DNA of 64,000 bases from Rhipicephalus microplus (Eukaryota; Arthropoda; Arachnida; Ixodida; Ixodidae). Each line of letters starts with the position of its first letter. Position 1 is the stretch's first letter. Below, one piece after another: positions 36,247-47,217 of the stretch. The notes below the pieces were generated by a model. It searched no databases. It was not told where the DNA came from and saw nothing but the letters and a program-made list of their open reading frames with translations. Both the position numbers and the translations under genes were made by a program. Where the stretch lies: assembly GCF_043290135.1 (NCBI RefSeq), contig NW_027464603.1, positions 5,619,501 to 5,683,500 on the forward strand, in the 5' to 3' direction.

Positions 36247-37059
36247 TAATATAACTGCAAGAAAAAAGCTAATTGTCTTTGGTAATTGAATTCAATATTT
36301 AAGTAGTTTTTTTAACAACACCCGCACTGCGAAACCTTTTTAATGAGGCTTTATGTACTTGTTTTGTACTGAGATAACCTAATATGGTTAATGAAATTTT
36401 CAGTGTGTGTGTTTAGAACACAGAGCGCAGTTGCTATGTAAGAACAGAGAGGCCTTGTTGTGTGCACTTATGCGTCGAGGCACATGTTAGGGCTGTGCCT
36501 CGAGACCTAGCTGATGGAGTTCAATCGCACTCTTCCTTGGTAGTCCTGCATGGCCACTTGTGCTTTGTGCCTTGGGGCAATGACAAAGCCTGTGAGCGAG
36601 ACTTGGTCTATCTCTCCTGATACAAAGGATGAAGTGTCTTTTATATTTCTTGTGTATTGTTCATAAAATACAAAGTTACTCAATCATTATTTACCGTTAG
36701 AGATTTGTAATAGAAAGATTACTCACTGCACAAATACAGCATTTAAATTATTGTTTTTTATAGACTGCACAGCATTATTTGTGCAAAAGTAAGTTGTGTA
36801 CAACTAAGGGGTATAAATGAAACTAAAGTACATTGGTAATTATCTAATATACTTATCTGTAATACTTAAGCACATAGTTGTATCTCATGATATGTATTAA
36901 ATAAAATTGGTTATTTCCTGAAGTTGTGTGCAGCCAAGTAATGGAGCTGAAAGTTCAGTATTTTAGGTTTTTCAATGCCAAAAAAATGTTATGCATGCCT
37001 AGATATTTGGTCTAATAAGTTTATGCATTTTCTACCTTGACTCCTATGGTTGACATTTA
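36247..37059. other. AT-rich DNA, nothing recognised
   Basis: No domain-bearing frame, structured repeat or mobile-element terminus was seen here. Confidence 0.5.
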
Positions 37060-37341
37060 GCCCAATGCTAGTCCTATGTATGGCCCCCATACAGCCCCCT
37101 TAGCTCCTGTACTGTGCTAGATGGGACCTACATACCAAACCCATAATCCCTACATAGCTCCTACATGCCCCTATATGTCCTGCCCAGGTCCCATTCAGCT
37201 CCTACATACCACAATGTAGGTGGTATGTATAAGGTATATTTACCACCATTTGGTTCTTGTACAGTTCCCATGTGACTTCTGTAACTCCTGTGTTGAAGCA
37301 TACGGGTCCTGTATGGAATTGTATAGGTTTTTTAGTAGGAG
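37060..37341 (+). repeat. Second copy of the degenerate minisatellite element
   Basis: Imperfect units such as 'tagtcctatgtatggccccc' and 'cctacatgcccctatatg'. It ends with 'tacgggtcctgtatggaatt' and 'tagtagga', matching the 20,640-20,833 element in unit style and terminal sequence. Ty3 integrase sequence starts immediately after. Confidence 0.6.
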
Positions 37342-37650
37342 TGCCTTATGTCAACAACGAAAACGACCCACCAATGCTTCTTCTGTTTTTTTTTCAACCT
37401 CTTCCTTGTCTTGCTTTGCCGCACTAAGTCGTCAGGATGGACTTGTATGGCCTCCTTCCTGTGAACTTCGATGAAAGTCATTAGATTGTGTAGGCTGTCG
37501 ACAACCTCACTCGCTACGCGGAAACAGCCTCGCTAGACGCTGGTGCAGCCACTGAAGTCACCGATTTTATATGCGCTGCACGTTTGATGCCATGGAGCTG
37601 CAGTTCTTCTACTCAGTGACCATGGCAGGGTCTTTCTTTCCTTTACAAAT
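37342..37650 (+). pseudogene. Ty3-type integrase fragment
   Basis: Across frames one reads the second cysteine of the zinc-binding domain with basic residues (CQQRKRPT), a proline-rich linker (QPLPCLALPH) and the start of the catalytic core, DLYGLLPV near 37,440 followed by AVDNLTRYAETASL. The fragment breaks off near 37,650 before the second catalytic Asp. At least two frameshifts are present. It resembles the integrase at 63,324-63,545 and is a relic. Confidence 0.75.
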
Positions 37651-39693
37651 ACAAATTCCTCTAGAGATACAAATAATAAATTCGACAACATAAAGAATTT
37701 TTTTCCATTACAAATACAAGTAAATAAAATTCGGACTGAATAAACACGAATATTTGTGTCAAGGTACTATAATCATCCAATGGACAAAAGGACAACAACT
37801 TGGTAATGAACTGAACAGAAAAAAGTTGCATGCCTTGTATTTTTTTTGTGATCAATATTTCTCACTTGGTTGTGGCTGGGAGGTCACTGTTTTGCGCGAA
37901 CTACACTGAGCAGTTGCTCCACTGATCGCGTCTCGCTTTTTCTAACCGGGTGTCAACTACCTTACCTTTCAAAGGCGTATTTTTATGTAATTAATCGTTC
38001 ACATTTATTGAGCCTCTTTTCACAATGCGTGTGAGGCAGTAATCATGAAGTTCAGTTCCTTTCAAACTGATAACCTCTTTTGATGCGCTGCGTGTTTCGC
38101 TACACAGATATTGGCAGGTTTTTCTGTTTTGGTAAAAAAAAGTTCTTGTTTTGTACCTTTTCAGCTCCGTCAAAACAAGCTGTACCTGAGTGGAATGTGC
38201 CAGTTTTTCAATGCTGCTATATCGTCTGTGTTCAATAAATCATGCCATAGACAGTAAACAGCAGTGACAATTATCATTGTATACACTGCATGCATCACTG
38301 TTAAAAAATTACCGACAAGGCAATGGCTGCCATGGTATTCGGGTCCTCCTTTGTATTTAACACATAGCAGTTTCGCCAGTGTCTTCTTTTTTGCCTATGC
38401 ACTTTCCCACTGATATTGTAAATCCAACAGATAAAGGTTTTTTTTTCGTCAAACTTTTGTTAAAAGTGTATAAAAAGTTTCGTTTTCATTCGGACCTGTA
38501 TTTGTTTTTTACGACCCAGCAGTGGACATCTTATGAAACTTGCAACGTGCCTTGTTCATACTTATTACTGAATGCTTAAATTGTGTTTTGTAACACTCCG
38601 ATTCAAGTTTTGCTCTGTGACTACGACGTATGAATAAGGAGTAAGTAATCTTCGTAAATAAATGTCTTTTTCTTCTTTCATAAGGCATTCGGGCACATCG
38701 ACATGTTCTTTCCTGCCTAAGTTGTGCGACTGCATGTCCACATGGTTGCTGCTATTCTGCACAAGAAAATACTGCACCCTCAACTCATGCTCACCTATTG
38801 TAGTCATTGCTTACACAGAGCATTACACAGAGCAAACCCACAATTTTCAATGTTCTAAAACATGTAATATATATATCACACGTGTTGGAAGCTTTTAAAT
38901 TTGAAAAGTGTGTTTTTGGTTTTACGGACATGCACAAGTTTGTTTTGACATTTTTTTAGCTTGGCTGTTCCAACACCACTTGTTTATGCATGTACGAATG
39001 TGTTGATAAAGTGCTGTTAGGAAACAGTTTTGCGCATAAAGAATAATATTGCAATTTTTCACACTATACCAGAGCTTTTTTACTAGCCAGAATCTTCGGG
39101 GTGGTTCCCGTAACCAGTCAACATGCCTTTAATCTCTAACGCACACACAGTAGTGTATAGTTTCTGCGCACTTCACATGAAAGTCAACACGTCTCACAGC
39201 AATGTTGACATCACGTTGCTGGTGTGCTGCCAACACGCTGCTGGCATGTTGATATTACGTTGCTGCTATGTTGCGAAACATATCCGAGATGTTGAAAATG
39301 TGATCCTGGACGTTGCCATATCGTCCTGAATGTTTCAAGCAACGTTGTCTTGTGATCAAAAAAGAGGACGTTAAGCACGTTTTGGCAACGTTGCTGACTG
39401 ACATCTGGGCGTTTTTATTCAACGTTGTATAACATTCTGGGTTACTGGGGTGCCGCTGTCGGTCGCCGACCAGGCCAATAGGTGTTCTCTAACACAGCAT
39501 CTTTGAGGAATGGACAAAGGTACAAAAGATGTGACGAGAAGAAGTAGAGAGAACGGTAACTGCGTATACGCTGCACCTTGTAATTACGCCCTACATGCCT
39601 ACGTATGGTAGCGCTTTCGAAGCGCGCGTCTTCGTTGCAGCGAAAGCCACGACCGCGAATGCTTATTATCTCTGTTCTCCACTGCGCAAGGCC
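37651..39693. other. Anonymous AT-rich DNA
   Basis: No gene is recognised. The segment 39,180-39,440 contains dispersed 'aacgttg' and 'gttgctg' words at irregular spacing, a low-complexity degenerate repeat. The rest shows nothing I can name. Confidence 0.5.
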
Positions 39694-40314
39694 TTAAAGG
39701 CCAACTCCGGCGATTTCTCGAGGTCACTGAATCTCGATGAGATCAGCTATGTATGTTCCTTTGCACACTTTAGTACTTTACGACAAATCACAGGCTTGAG
39801 TGATGCACTGATCGTTTGCAAATAAATTTTAAAGATTACCTCGAAAAGCCAACCTCACTTGCCAGAATAATTCGCAATACTGTCTCTGTGACATCAAGTT
39901 CGGAATGTGTACAGAAGTGACGCAGCCGATAGCGTCACTACTTTGGCTGCTATCGCGTTTATTGTGCTTTCCACAGGGCGACGGCGGCGGTGTTTGGCAT
40001 GGATATAGCAGGGAAATGCTTTCTTCCTCCCACAGTGGTGTTTAGTCGGTGCTTCGCTGCACTAGCTTTCACAGTTTTATACTCCGCGCCGGCGGAACCA
40101 GTATACTGCTATTGGCTCAACCAAATAGTACGTCATACGCAGACAGGGTGCTCTATTGCGTTTCGGTTTCGGTATTTCACATTTTTGCTTGATTAAATGT
40201 ATTATTCACATTTCCTGAGCATTTCAGCTATTGGGCACGTGACAAGAGTGTCTCAAGAACATAGAAACACTATAACCTTCAAATGATAATAAAATCGCCG
40301 GAGTTGTTCTTTAA
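39694..40314. mobile_element. TTAA-flanked MITE
   Basis: TTAA at 39,694-39,697 and 40,311-40,314 bound a 613-bp segment. Its ends AGGCCAACTCCGGCGATTT and (reverse complement of the right end) AGAACAACTCCGGCGATTT agree at 17 of 19 positions. A TTAA target duplication is typical of piggyBac-superfamily elements. No transposase is present. 'ttaaaggnnaactcc'-type ends are common in tick repeats. The interior is GC-richer than its surroundings. Confidence 0.75.
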
Positions 40315-42413
40315 GAAATGAGCTCGGCGCTTCGCTGTGAATCTCTTTCTACCTTCTCATTCTCTTCGATTGCGCTCGGCATGCATGCTCTCTAGTACGA
40401 GTTCTGCCGTGACTGCCCGGTCCTTATTTGCCACGTTGTGATGGAATTTAGTTATTTTGTGGTGCGTTTCGAATATTTCAGTCAATTTGTGCATCACTTG
40501 TTGTGAGCGCGTTGGAAGCTACACCTCAGTTTTGTGCGCTCTATCATTCGAAATGCTGCATTCACATTCTCTTGCGACTTCAAGCGAAACTGTCAATTAC
40601 TTTGAAAAATGTTCCTTCTTGTCCATGAAGCAAGCAGCCGTCATGTCTCAAGTTCTTCTGCCCCAGTAATGCTGTGATGCTTAAAATTCTAGGCAAGAGA
40701 CCACTTATTTGTTTAGTGTGTAATCGTAGGGACCTCCGGTGCCTATTTTTCTGTTCAATGAAAGCCGAAGCGTTAAGTTTTGCAACAAGCTGCGTACACG
40801 TATATAGTTACGTACTCATATCTCGAGAGCGTGCGCTTGAACTAATATCACCTGGGTGCATGTTACCAAAAATGCTAACTTTAAACTAAAAATAAACGTG
40901 CGGATTTGTGTATGACAACTGCTCGAGCATTTTTTTTAAATCCATGTAATTTGTGTGCCCACTGGCATGCGTTGCGTGCCGGCATGTTTCACCATCTTAC
41001 TCTTAGTTATGCTTTTTGGGTTCTCCTGAACGGTCAAAAGCCCTAATGTTTACCTTCTGAGCACATTTTATTGGTGTATTTGCCCGCGCACGCACAAAAA
41101 CAACTTAAAGACGTGATCTTGTTCTGGATTCTATCGGCTTGGTTGAGAGTGTGACTGAACGAGTTCGCCGTGCATCAAGACACTTGTTCGCCTAGCATGC
41201 GGCTCAACTTGATTCAGCTTCGAAATGCGCGTTGATTGTCAACGTTTGAAAGCGGCCACAGATTATCATAGCATGTATTTTTATAGCAAGGTTGTAGTCA
41301 GAGGCGTACTTTTATTTGTTCAGGAGCGCCGCCTGTTTCGTACAGAGACTTGGTTATATCGGCCTTGAGTGTTCTGGAAGCTGGAACTTTGTCCTGTGTT
41401 TTCAATTGTTGCATTCGCATGACGTGCATGATGCGAATTGTTTAGGTACCTGCTGGTAATAATTAAAAAGACTGGACGCTTCTGCGAAATATTTGAGTTG
41501 AATTAGTTTGAAAATTTGTTATAAATGCCTATGCAAAAACTTTTCGTGAGCCAGAGCAAAACAGCCGGAATAAGCGATTAATTATGAACTCTTAAAAAGC
41601 CCTAACCGCATGCACGCGTTTTTCTCGTGACAGCAACGACCGACCGCCATGAGCGACAAGATTTGCTTTCGCGGAGGCCCATCCGTCACCCCGCTTGTAG
41701 CGTCACGCGTTTTCAGAAAACTAGACACAATCGCTTGTCACTCGGAAGCCAGCATGGCGATTTCCGGCAACATGGCTAGGCCCTCTCCTCACTTCGGCTG
41801 CATGCAGTTTACTCTCGATGCTTGTTATCCACGCATACTTCAGGGAATGATGCTTTTTTACATTCTTATCTGAAGCGGAGAGTGAGAAAGCAGTCCTATA
41901 TTGCCGTAAATGTCGTCATGGAAGGTTTGTTTTGATGTCTCGACGGTAGCTTGTGACAATGTGGTTGCTTGCTTCCATGCGAAATTGTCGTGCTAAGTGC
42001 GTCGTAGCCAACGTTGCGTATACTTCTGGGCAGCCTGTCGTAGGTAATTCAAAGGATTCAAAAAAAGAAGGTGGCAAAATGCTTTTGTGGCTTTCCTATG
42101 ACACACAAGACAATGATAAATTTGGCATGTTTTCATCAACTAAGTTTTAGACTTTCATTCGAAATTTATGAGTATACGCACGCGATATTTATGAGTACAC
42201 GCACCCGATACCACGCAATTAATGGGGCATACGCACGCGACATGCACGCGATCACGCGGTGGAGCAAGTTTGTCGCTGCCGATTATCACGGTCGCTAGGA
42301 AATCGCGTGGATGCTGTTAGGGCTTAATTCGAGTTATCCGGACCTCAAAGGTATGAGGCGGTTTTTTTTTTCAAATGCGAAGCAATTTTTACCAAACTTC
42401 GGCAAATTTTAGC
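40315..42413. other. Anonymous DNA, one weak small ORF
   Basis: No recognised gene. The frame 41,649-41,873 (+, 74 codons, start context 'gccgccATGagc', beginning MSDKICFRGG) has a good initiation context. It has no domain, partner or composition signal, so I do not call it a gene. The part at 42,170-42,260 has repeated 'tacgcacgcga'-like words. Confidence 0.45.
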
Positions 42414-42414
42414 G

Positions 42415-42445
<31 letters not shown>

Positions 42446-42470
42446 ATATATATATATTCATCTATCTAGC
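42414..42470. repeat. (TATC)n-(TA)n microsatellite
   Basis: Perfect TATC repeats from about 42,416 pass into TA repeats and end with another 'tctatctag'. Confidence 0.95.
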
Positions 42471-42894
42471 CGCCTACAACATTTAGCTCTCTTGGCTGTT
42501 TTATCAACGGTAGCAATACCAAGATGACTATGAAGTAATATGAGTGTATGACGAACATAAATGACTAGTCATAACATAAAAATCAAGACATGCGTGCCTT
42601 GAATGTCATGATTTACATTTTGTGGTGTTACTACCCTTGTGATGCGTTTATTTACATTACTTAACGCAAAACTGGTATGATGTAACATGACTGCATGACG
42701 AGCAGAAGGGCAGGCAGTCACGTAGAGATCACAACATGCGTGTCATATAGGAACATGACTACAGGCCACTCTCATGATGCGCTCATGGTAAATTCGCTTT
42801 CTTGATATATACCTAATTAGGTAATACGTGACGCCACTGCATCACGAAGGTTTTTAACTAGTGCAAACATAATAATCATTAGGTGCATGTCATA

Positions 42895-43072
42895 TAATTT
42901 TGAAGTGTTGCTTAACGTCCCGAAAGAAATATATTATTATGAGAGGCGCAGTAGTGGAAGACTCAAGAACTTTCGACCACCTCGGGTCCTTTAACGTGCA
43001 CCCGAATCTGAGCACATGGGCCGGCAGCCTTTTTGCTTAGATAGAAAATGCAGCTGCCGCTGCTGTGATGCA
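42895..43072 (-). mobile_element. Truncated Ruka-like SINE
   Basis: Shares the body of the SINE at 23,404-23,648 (for example 'cctttaacgtgcacccgaat') in the same minus orientation. It lacks the tRNA-like head with A and B boxes, and the match fades near 43,070. Confidence 0.8.
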
Positions 43073-43075
43073 GTT

Positions 43076-43190
43076 ATAGTCAGTTAGTCACAGTCACTCA
43101 GTCACAGTCAGTCACAGCCAGTCACAGTCAGTCGGTCAGTCAGTCAGTCAGTCAGTCACAGTCAGTCAATCATTTAGTCAGTCAGTCAGT
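43076..43190. repeat. (CAGT)n-type microsatellite
   Basis: Interrupted runs of CAGT/CAGTCA units. A short further run at 43,259-43,276 lies inside the start of the LINE region. Confidence 0.95.
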
Positions 43191-43289
43191 TGCCGTTGCA
43201 TTCGGAAAATGCTTTGCATTTTCCGACTACACCGACAACGACAAGCGCGACGGCGCGAAGTCAGTCAGTCAGTCAACGTCAGTCTGATG

Positions 43290-43652
43290 ACAGGGCACGG
43301 CGGCATCGAAAACATGCGGATCACTCAAAACCCCCTTGTATTGATTGCGCAGATCCATAGCCTTCAGCAGGATCCAGTGTCATGGTGCTCGGAACCGCTC
43401 ATGGCTGCTACCAGCATGCTTCACCTTGATGGACAGACTCGGTGCGTGCTTCACGATCTCAACTGGCCGCCGTGGGAACGACTGAATCATCGCTCTACGT
43501 TAACGCGAAAAGAGTGCTGCGCAGCACCACCACAGGCGGCAACACCATGCTGGCCGGCTATAAAAGGGCTGCCAGCTTACTTTACGGCCACAGGGCACGG
43601 CGGCATCGAAAACATGCGGATCACTCAAAACCCGCTTGTCTTGATTGCGCAG
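43290..43652 (+). repeat. 63-bp direct repeat in the LINE 5' region, copies 300 bp apart
   Basis: Copies at 43,290-43,352 and 43,590-43,652 differ at two positions. Both end in TTGATTGCGCAG. After copy 2 the sequence continues GTAGGAGGG, a good splice-donor context, and after copy 1 it continues ATCCATAG. The identity therefore stops exactly at an AG/GT boundary, as it would if copy 1 came from a spliced transcript. Confidence 0.85.
43559..43566 (+). promoter_or_regulatory. TATA-box-like sequence between the 5' repeats
   Basis: TATAAAAG in the context 'ggcTATAAAAGggctgcc', 31 bp before the second 63-bp copy. A transcript starting about 30 bp downstream would begin at that copy (43,590). It could be a LINE or captured host promoter, but this is inference from spacing only. 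Confidence 0.45.
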
Positions 43653-43703
43653 GTAGGAGGGCATTACGGTAAATGCTTTCGTTCTGATAACCGTTTTCTT
43701 TTG

Positions 43704-44492
43704 ATGCTGCCGTGCTCTCGGCTGTGTGATATGTTAAATGTACTCAATTACTCGGCGAGGAAATTGCTGTTGCTTGGAGGTGACATAGAAAAAAATCCGG
43801 GTCCAGACACAGCGCAAATTGCTAAACACCTTAAGGAAATTGCATCAGACAAAAAAGATATCAATGAAACGCGTCTTCCAGACATTGAAAGGAAATTAGA
43901 TTCGATTTCCGCTCTCGAACAAAGAGTAGCATTGTTTCAAGAGCAAATAAACTGCATGGAAAACACTATTAAAGTACTTGAATCAAAAATAGACGACATG
44001 GAAAACCATAGCAGATGCTCTAACTTGATCGTTTATGGACTTCCAGAAAAAGAAGATGAAACTAACACCGCACTTGAAACTGCAGTAAATAAAGGTATTT
44101 TTCAGGATATCCTTGAAATTGAGAGCATACAAATCGAGCGTATACAACGAGTAGGCAAGCAACGACATGACTCGACGAGACCTGTCATTCTTAAACTGTT
44201 AGATTCAAGAAGTAGATATGCAATACTAAAAAGAGGCTTTAAACTCAAGGACACGGATTGGTGAAGATTTTTCCCAAAAAATTCGCGACGTCCGAAGGAA
44301 ATTGTGGGCTAGTTCGAAGTAGAACCGTGAAAAAAGAGAAAAGGTTTCACTAGTATTAGATAAACTATACATAAACAACGTGCCTTACGTCTGGGATTAT
44401 CATGTGAATGATAAAGTTCCGTTGCGAAAAAACGGCAATGCGGGCATGAACCGCCCGAATACCAGAGGCTACACGCAGAAGCAAAGCAAGAA
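43704..44492 (+). pseudogene. LINE ORF1 with N-terminal 2A motif, coiled coil and RNA-binding region
   Basis: The likely start is the ATG at 43,704, although the frame is open from 43,209. About 27 residues later comes DIEKNPGP (43,782-43,805), the canonical 2A pattern D(V/I)ExNPGP, preceded by the hydrophobic LLLLGG typical of 2A upstream context. A charged heptad-like stretch follows (residues after LEQRVALFQEQI), a predicted coiled coil. An RRM-like segment comes next (CSNLIVYGLPE, IERIQRVGK). The frame ends TGA at 44,262-44,264. Homologous sequence (FSQKIRDVRRKLW) continues in another frame with a TAG near 44,322, so ORF1 carries at least one frameshift and one stop. In active relatives ORF1 protein binds RNA. 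Confidence 0.8.
43782..43805 (+). promoter_or_regulatory. 2A ribosome-skipping site (StopGo)
   Basis: Codes for DIEKNPGP. In 2A sequences of viruses and of some non-LTR retrotransposons the peptide bond between the final Gly and Pro is not made. This releases the upstream peptide and restarts at Pro. All invariant residues (D-x-E-x-N-P-G-P) are present here. Activity is not shown by sequence alone. Confidence 0.85.
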
Positions 44493-45391
44493 TTGAGATT
44501 GAGGGGTGATAACGAGGGCCCTTCCACATCCGTCAAACGCATTCATTTATCTCGTCAAGTAGATCAGAATACCCACAAACCTAAGAAACCGAAGGCAAAG
44601 AACTTGCGAATCATAAATATAAACGCACGAAGCAATGTAAACAAAAAAGATTCTATTGAGGCCACACTACTCGAATACGACCCGCACATTACTGTATTCA
44701 CGGAAACCTGGTTACAAAATGAAATAAGTGATGATTTAGTTTTTACCCCGAGTTACAGGGTCTTTCGTAAGGACCGGACGAATAAGGGCGGAGGTGTTGC
44801 TATCCTTGTCAAGCCTTCAATACCTGCCATTGTTTTAGCGGATGTCATTGACCTCGAGTGTTTGTGTATCAAGATAACTTGTTGGGATCAATGCTTTGTT
44901 CTATACGCGTGTCACAGACCACCAGACGCTGCTCCTGAATATTTGCTGAAATAGAAAGAACATACGACACAATTTCAGAGTAAAAAAATTTTTTATCGGG
45001 GATTTCAACTTACCTAATGTTGATTGGGAACTCCTTCAGACAAGCCGCAAATCAAACAAGAATGCTAGTTTAGTCTTTGACATCATGCTTACTCACGACC
45101 TCGTTCAAGTGGTTAGGCAGCTTACTCGAAAACAAGGTTCATCCAGTGCACTTAGCGTTCCTAACCCGCGATATTTATGAATATACAGTTCTAATTGAAA
45201 GTGGCGTGTCTGACCATCATCTTGTAAGTGTTACCATTCCCTTAATCAACTCAGTCGGTCACAAACGCGCAGCTACACGAAGCTTCAAGGATCATGCGAG
45301 ATCTGATGATGCGTCTTTTGTGCAGTACATGAGAAGTTGTTATGATGACTTTTTTGAAAATGAGGGTGATGTTGATGTGCTATGGAACTAA
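44493..45391 (+). pseudogene. LINE ORF2, AP-type endonuclease domain, broken
   Basis: The first block (44,493-44,954) reads RIININARSN, then TVFTETWL and GGGVAILVK, the Asn and Glu motifs of the endonuclease/exonuclease/phosphatase fold. A shifted frame near 44,992 gives GDFNLPNVDW. A third frame (45,077-45,391) gives the segment ending IESGVSDHHLV, whose SDHH is the catalytic Asp-His motif. Two frame changes and a TAA at 45,389-45,391 disable it. No conventional ATG is evident. The domain would nick target DNA. Confidence 0.85.
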
Positions 45392-45400
45392 TTCACTAGA

Positions 45401-47203
45401 ATGTGCAATCACTGTATAAGCCAATTCGTACCGACCAAATCTAAAAAGATTGCTAAAAGCACCCCATTGATTACGCGCAAGGTCATCCATCTAACACGCA
45501 AATTAAAATGGCTCACAAAGAGTAATCCCCAATCAGCTATTATTCAAGAACCTAAAATAAAATCGGCATGTGCTTTGCATGAATCAAATGATTTTTACTT
45601 TAAAAAAACACTGCCAAACTTTTTAAAAAACGTTTCTACGAACTTTTGGAACTTCTTGAGCGATAGTACGAAACAGGTATCACATATATTAGTCAATGGT
45701 AATACAGTTAAAGATCTGAAGCTCATTGCGGAACATTTCAATAAATTTTTCCACAATGTGTTTGCTGAGGCGAGTCTTAATACGGCTCAGCAAATAGTGT
45801 TTCAGCCTAATGAAGTGGACTTTATATTATAATATGGTGTTGTTGCAATGATCTTGAAGTTGAACACTAAATCTTTTTGTGGTCCAGACAATATCGCTGA
45901 TGTTTTTCTTCGCCGTTATGCAGAGAGTATTGCTCATTTAGTCACTGTGATCTTTCGATGTTTGCTGTTGAGTGCAAAACTACCCAGTGATTGGAAGGGG
46001 GCTTGTATTGTTCTTGTGTTTAAGAAAGGAAACCATTTACTCGTAAAAAACTACCGTCTCATCTCAATAACATCACCATTATGTAAAATGCTTGAACATG
46101 TACTATTCAAGCGCATTGCGGAATTCCTCGAACAATACTCTATACTAACTAGTTTTCAGCATGGCTTTAGAAAAGGCTATTCAACCATAACTCAGTTAGC
46201 CTCAGTGGTACACTCGTTTGCAGAAACTCTGGATAAAAATGGACAAATGGACGTCATATTCCTTGATTTCAGTAAGGCATTTAATAAAGTTATTCACCAC
46301 AAACTACTTACAAAACTAAAGGACATCAATCTACCAGACATTTTCATTGTCTTGATCTAACACTATTTGACAGAACGTTCACAGTTTGTTTTAGTAGATG
46401 GGAACGATTCGAGCTCTTTTCCTGTAACATCAGGGGTGCCACAGGGTACCGTTCTGGGGTCGCTATTATTTTTAATTTATGTAAACGACATTGTAAACAC
46501 AGTACTACCAGGACCTCAAATCAGACTGTTCGCGGATGATTGTGTGCTATTTCGTCAAGTTACCTGTTCTAGTGATCAGCAGAACTTGAAGTTGAGTCTT
46601 AATAACATACTAAAGTGGTGTAAAGACAATGGTATGGCAATCAACGCACAAAAAACAGTTTATTTTCGTATAAATTGTTCAAAAACACCTCTACAATTTA
46701 CTTATAACCTCGGCTCATCATCACTACAACAGGTTAACAACTACAAATATCTAGGCGTAACAATAACTACTGACCTCTCTTGGAACTTACACATAGACAA
46801 AGTATGTTCTGCTGCCTTCCGTAAGCAGTGTTTTCTAAAACATAAGCTTAGAAATTCTCCTTCTGACATAAAACTACTGAGCTACTTTACGTACATAAGA
46901 CCAAAACTAGAATATTCTTGTGTTGTATGGGACCCCTTTACTAAATCTAACATCAAAAAACTAGAAGCAGTGCAAAGAAAGGCTGTTAGGTTTGTTTATT
47001 CAAAGTTTAAAATTACGGACTCGCCGAATGAACTTAGGACTGCTAACAACATTGAAACACTTGAATTACGACGAAAAAAGAACCGCCTTAACTTTCTGTA
47101 TCTTCTTGTTAATTATGAGTTAGCTCTTGACCCGCGTGCATATGTATCTCCTCTGTTCACTAGGCATACACGTCATCATCGCGCCAGTTCTTCAACCCCG
47201 TAA
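45401..47203 (+). pseudogene. LINE ORF2, reverse transcriptase domain with two in-frame stops
   Basis: One frame runs from 45,401 to 47,203, broken by TAA at 45,830-45,832 and TAA at 46,358-46,360. Motifs in order are FCGPDNI (RT0/1), VFKKGNHLLVKNYR, HGFRKGYSTITQL, DVIFLDFSKAFNKV, SGVPQGTVLG, the catalytic FADD (46,529-46,540), the thumb sequence NYKYLGVTI and the C-terminal CVVWDPF. Order and spacing match CR1/L2/Jockey-group RTs. It primes reverse transcription of LINE RNA at the nick. The homology ends just before the junction at ~47,220. Confidence 0.9.
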
Positions 47204-47217
47204 CTTGCTAAAACCAA

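Noticed and set aside
39180..39440. AACGTTG/GTTGCTG word cluster as a regulatory array
   Set aside because: Spacing and sequence are irregular. It looks like a decayed low-complexity repeat.
41649..41873. 74-codon ORF with a good initiation context
   Set aside because: No domain, splice or homology evidence. I mention it only as a weak frame in the intergenic entry.
43209..43703. Using the first ATG at 43,209 as the ORF1 start
   Set aside because: This part lies in the microsatellite/5' repeat region. The 63-bp repeat is in frame only because the spacing is 300 bp, and the 2A context favours the ATG at 43,704.
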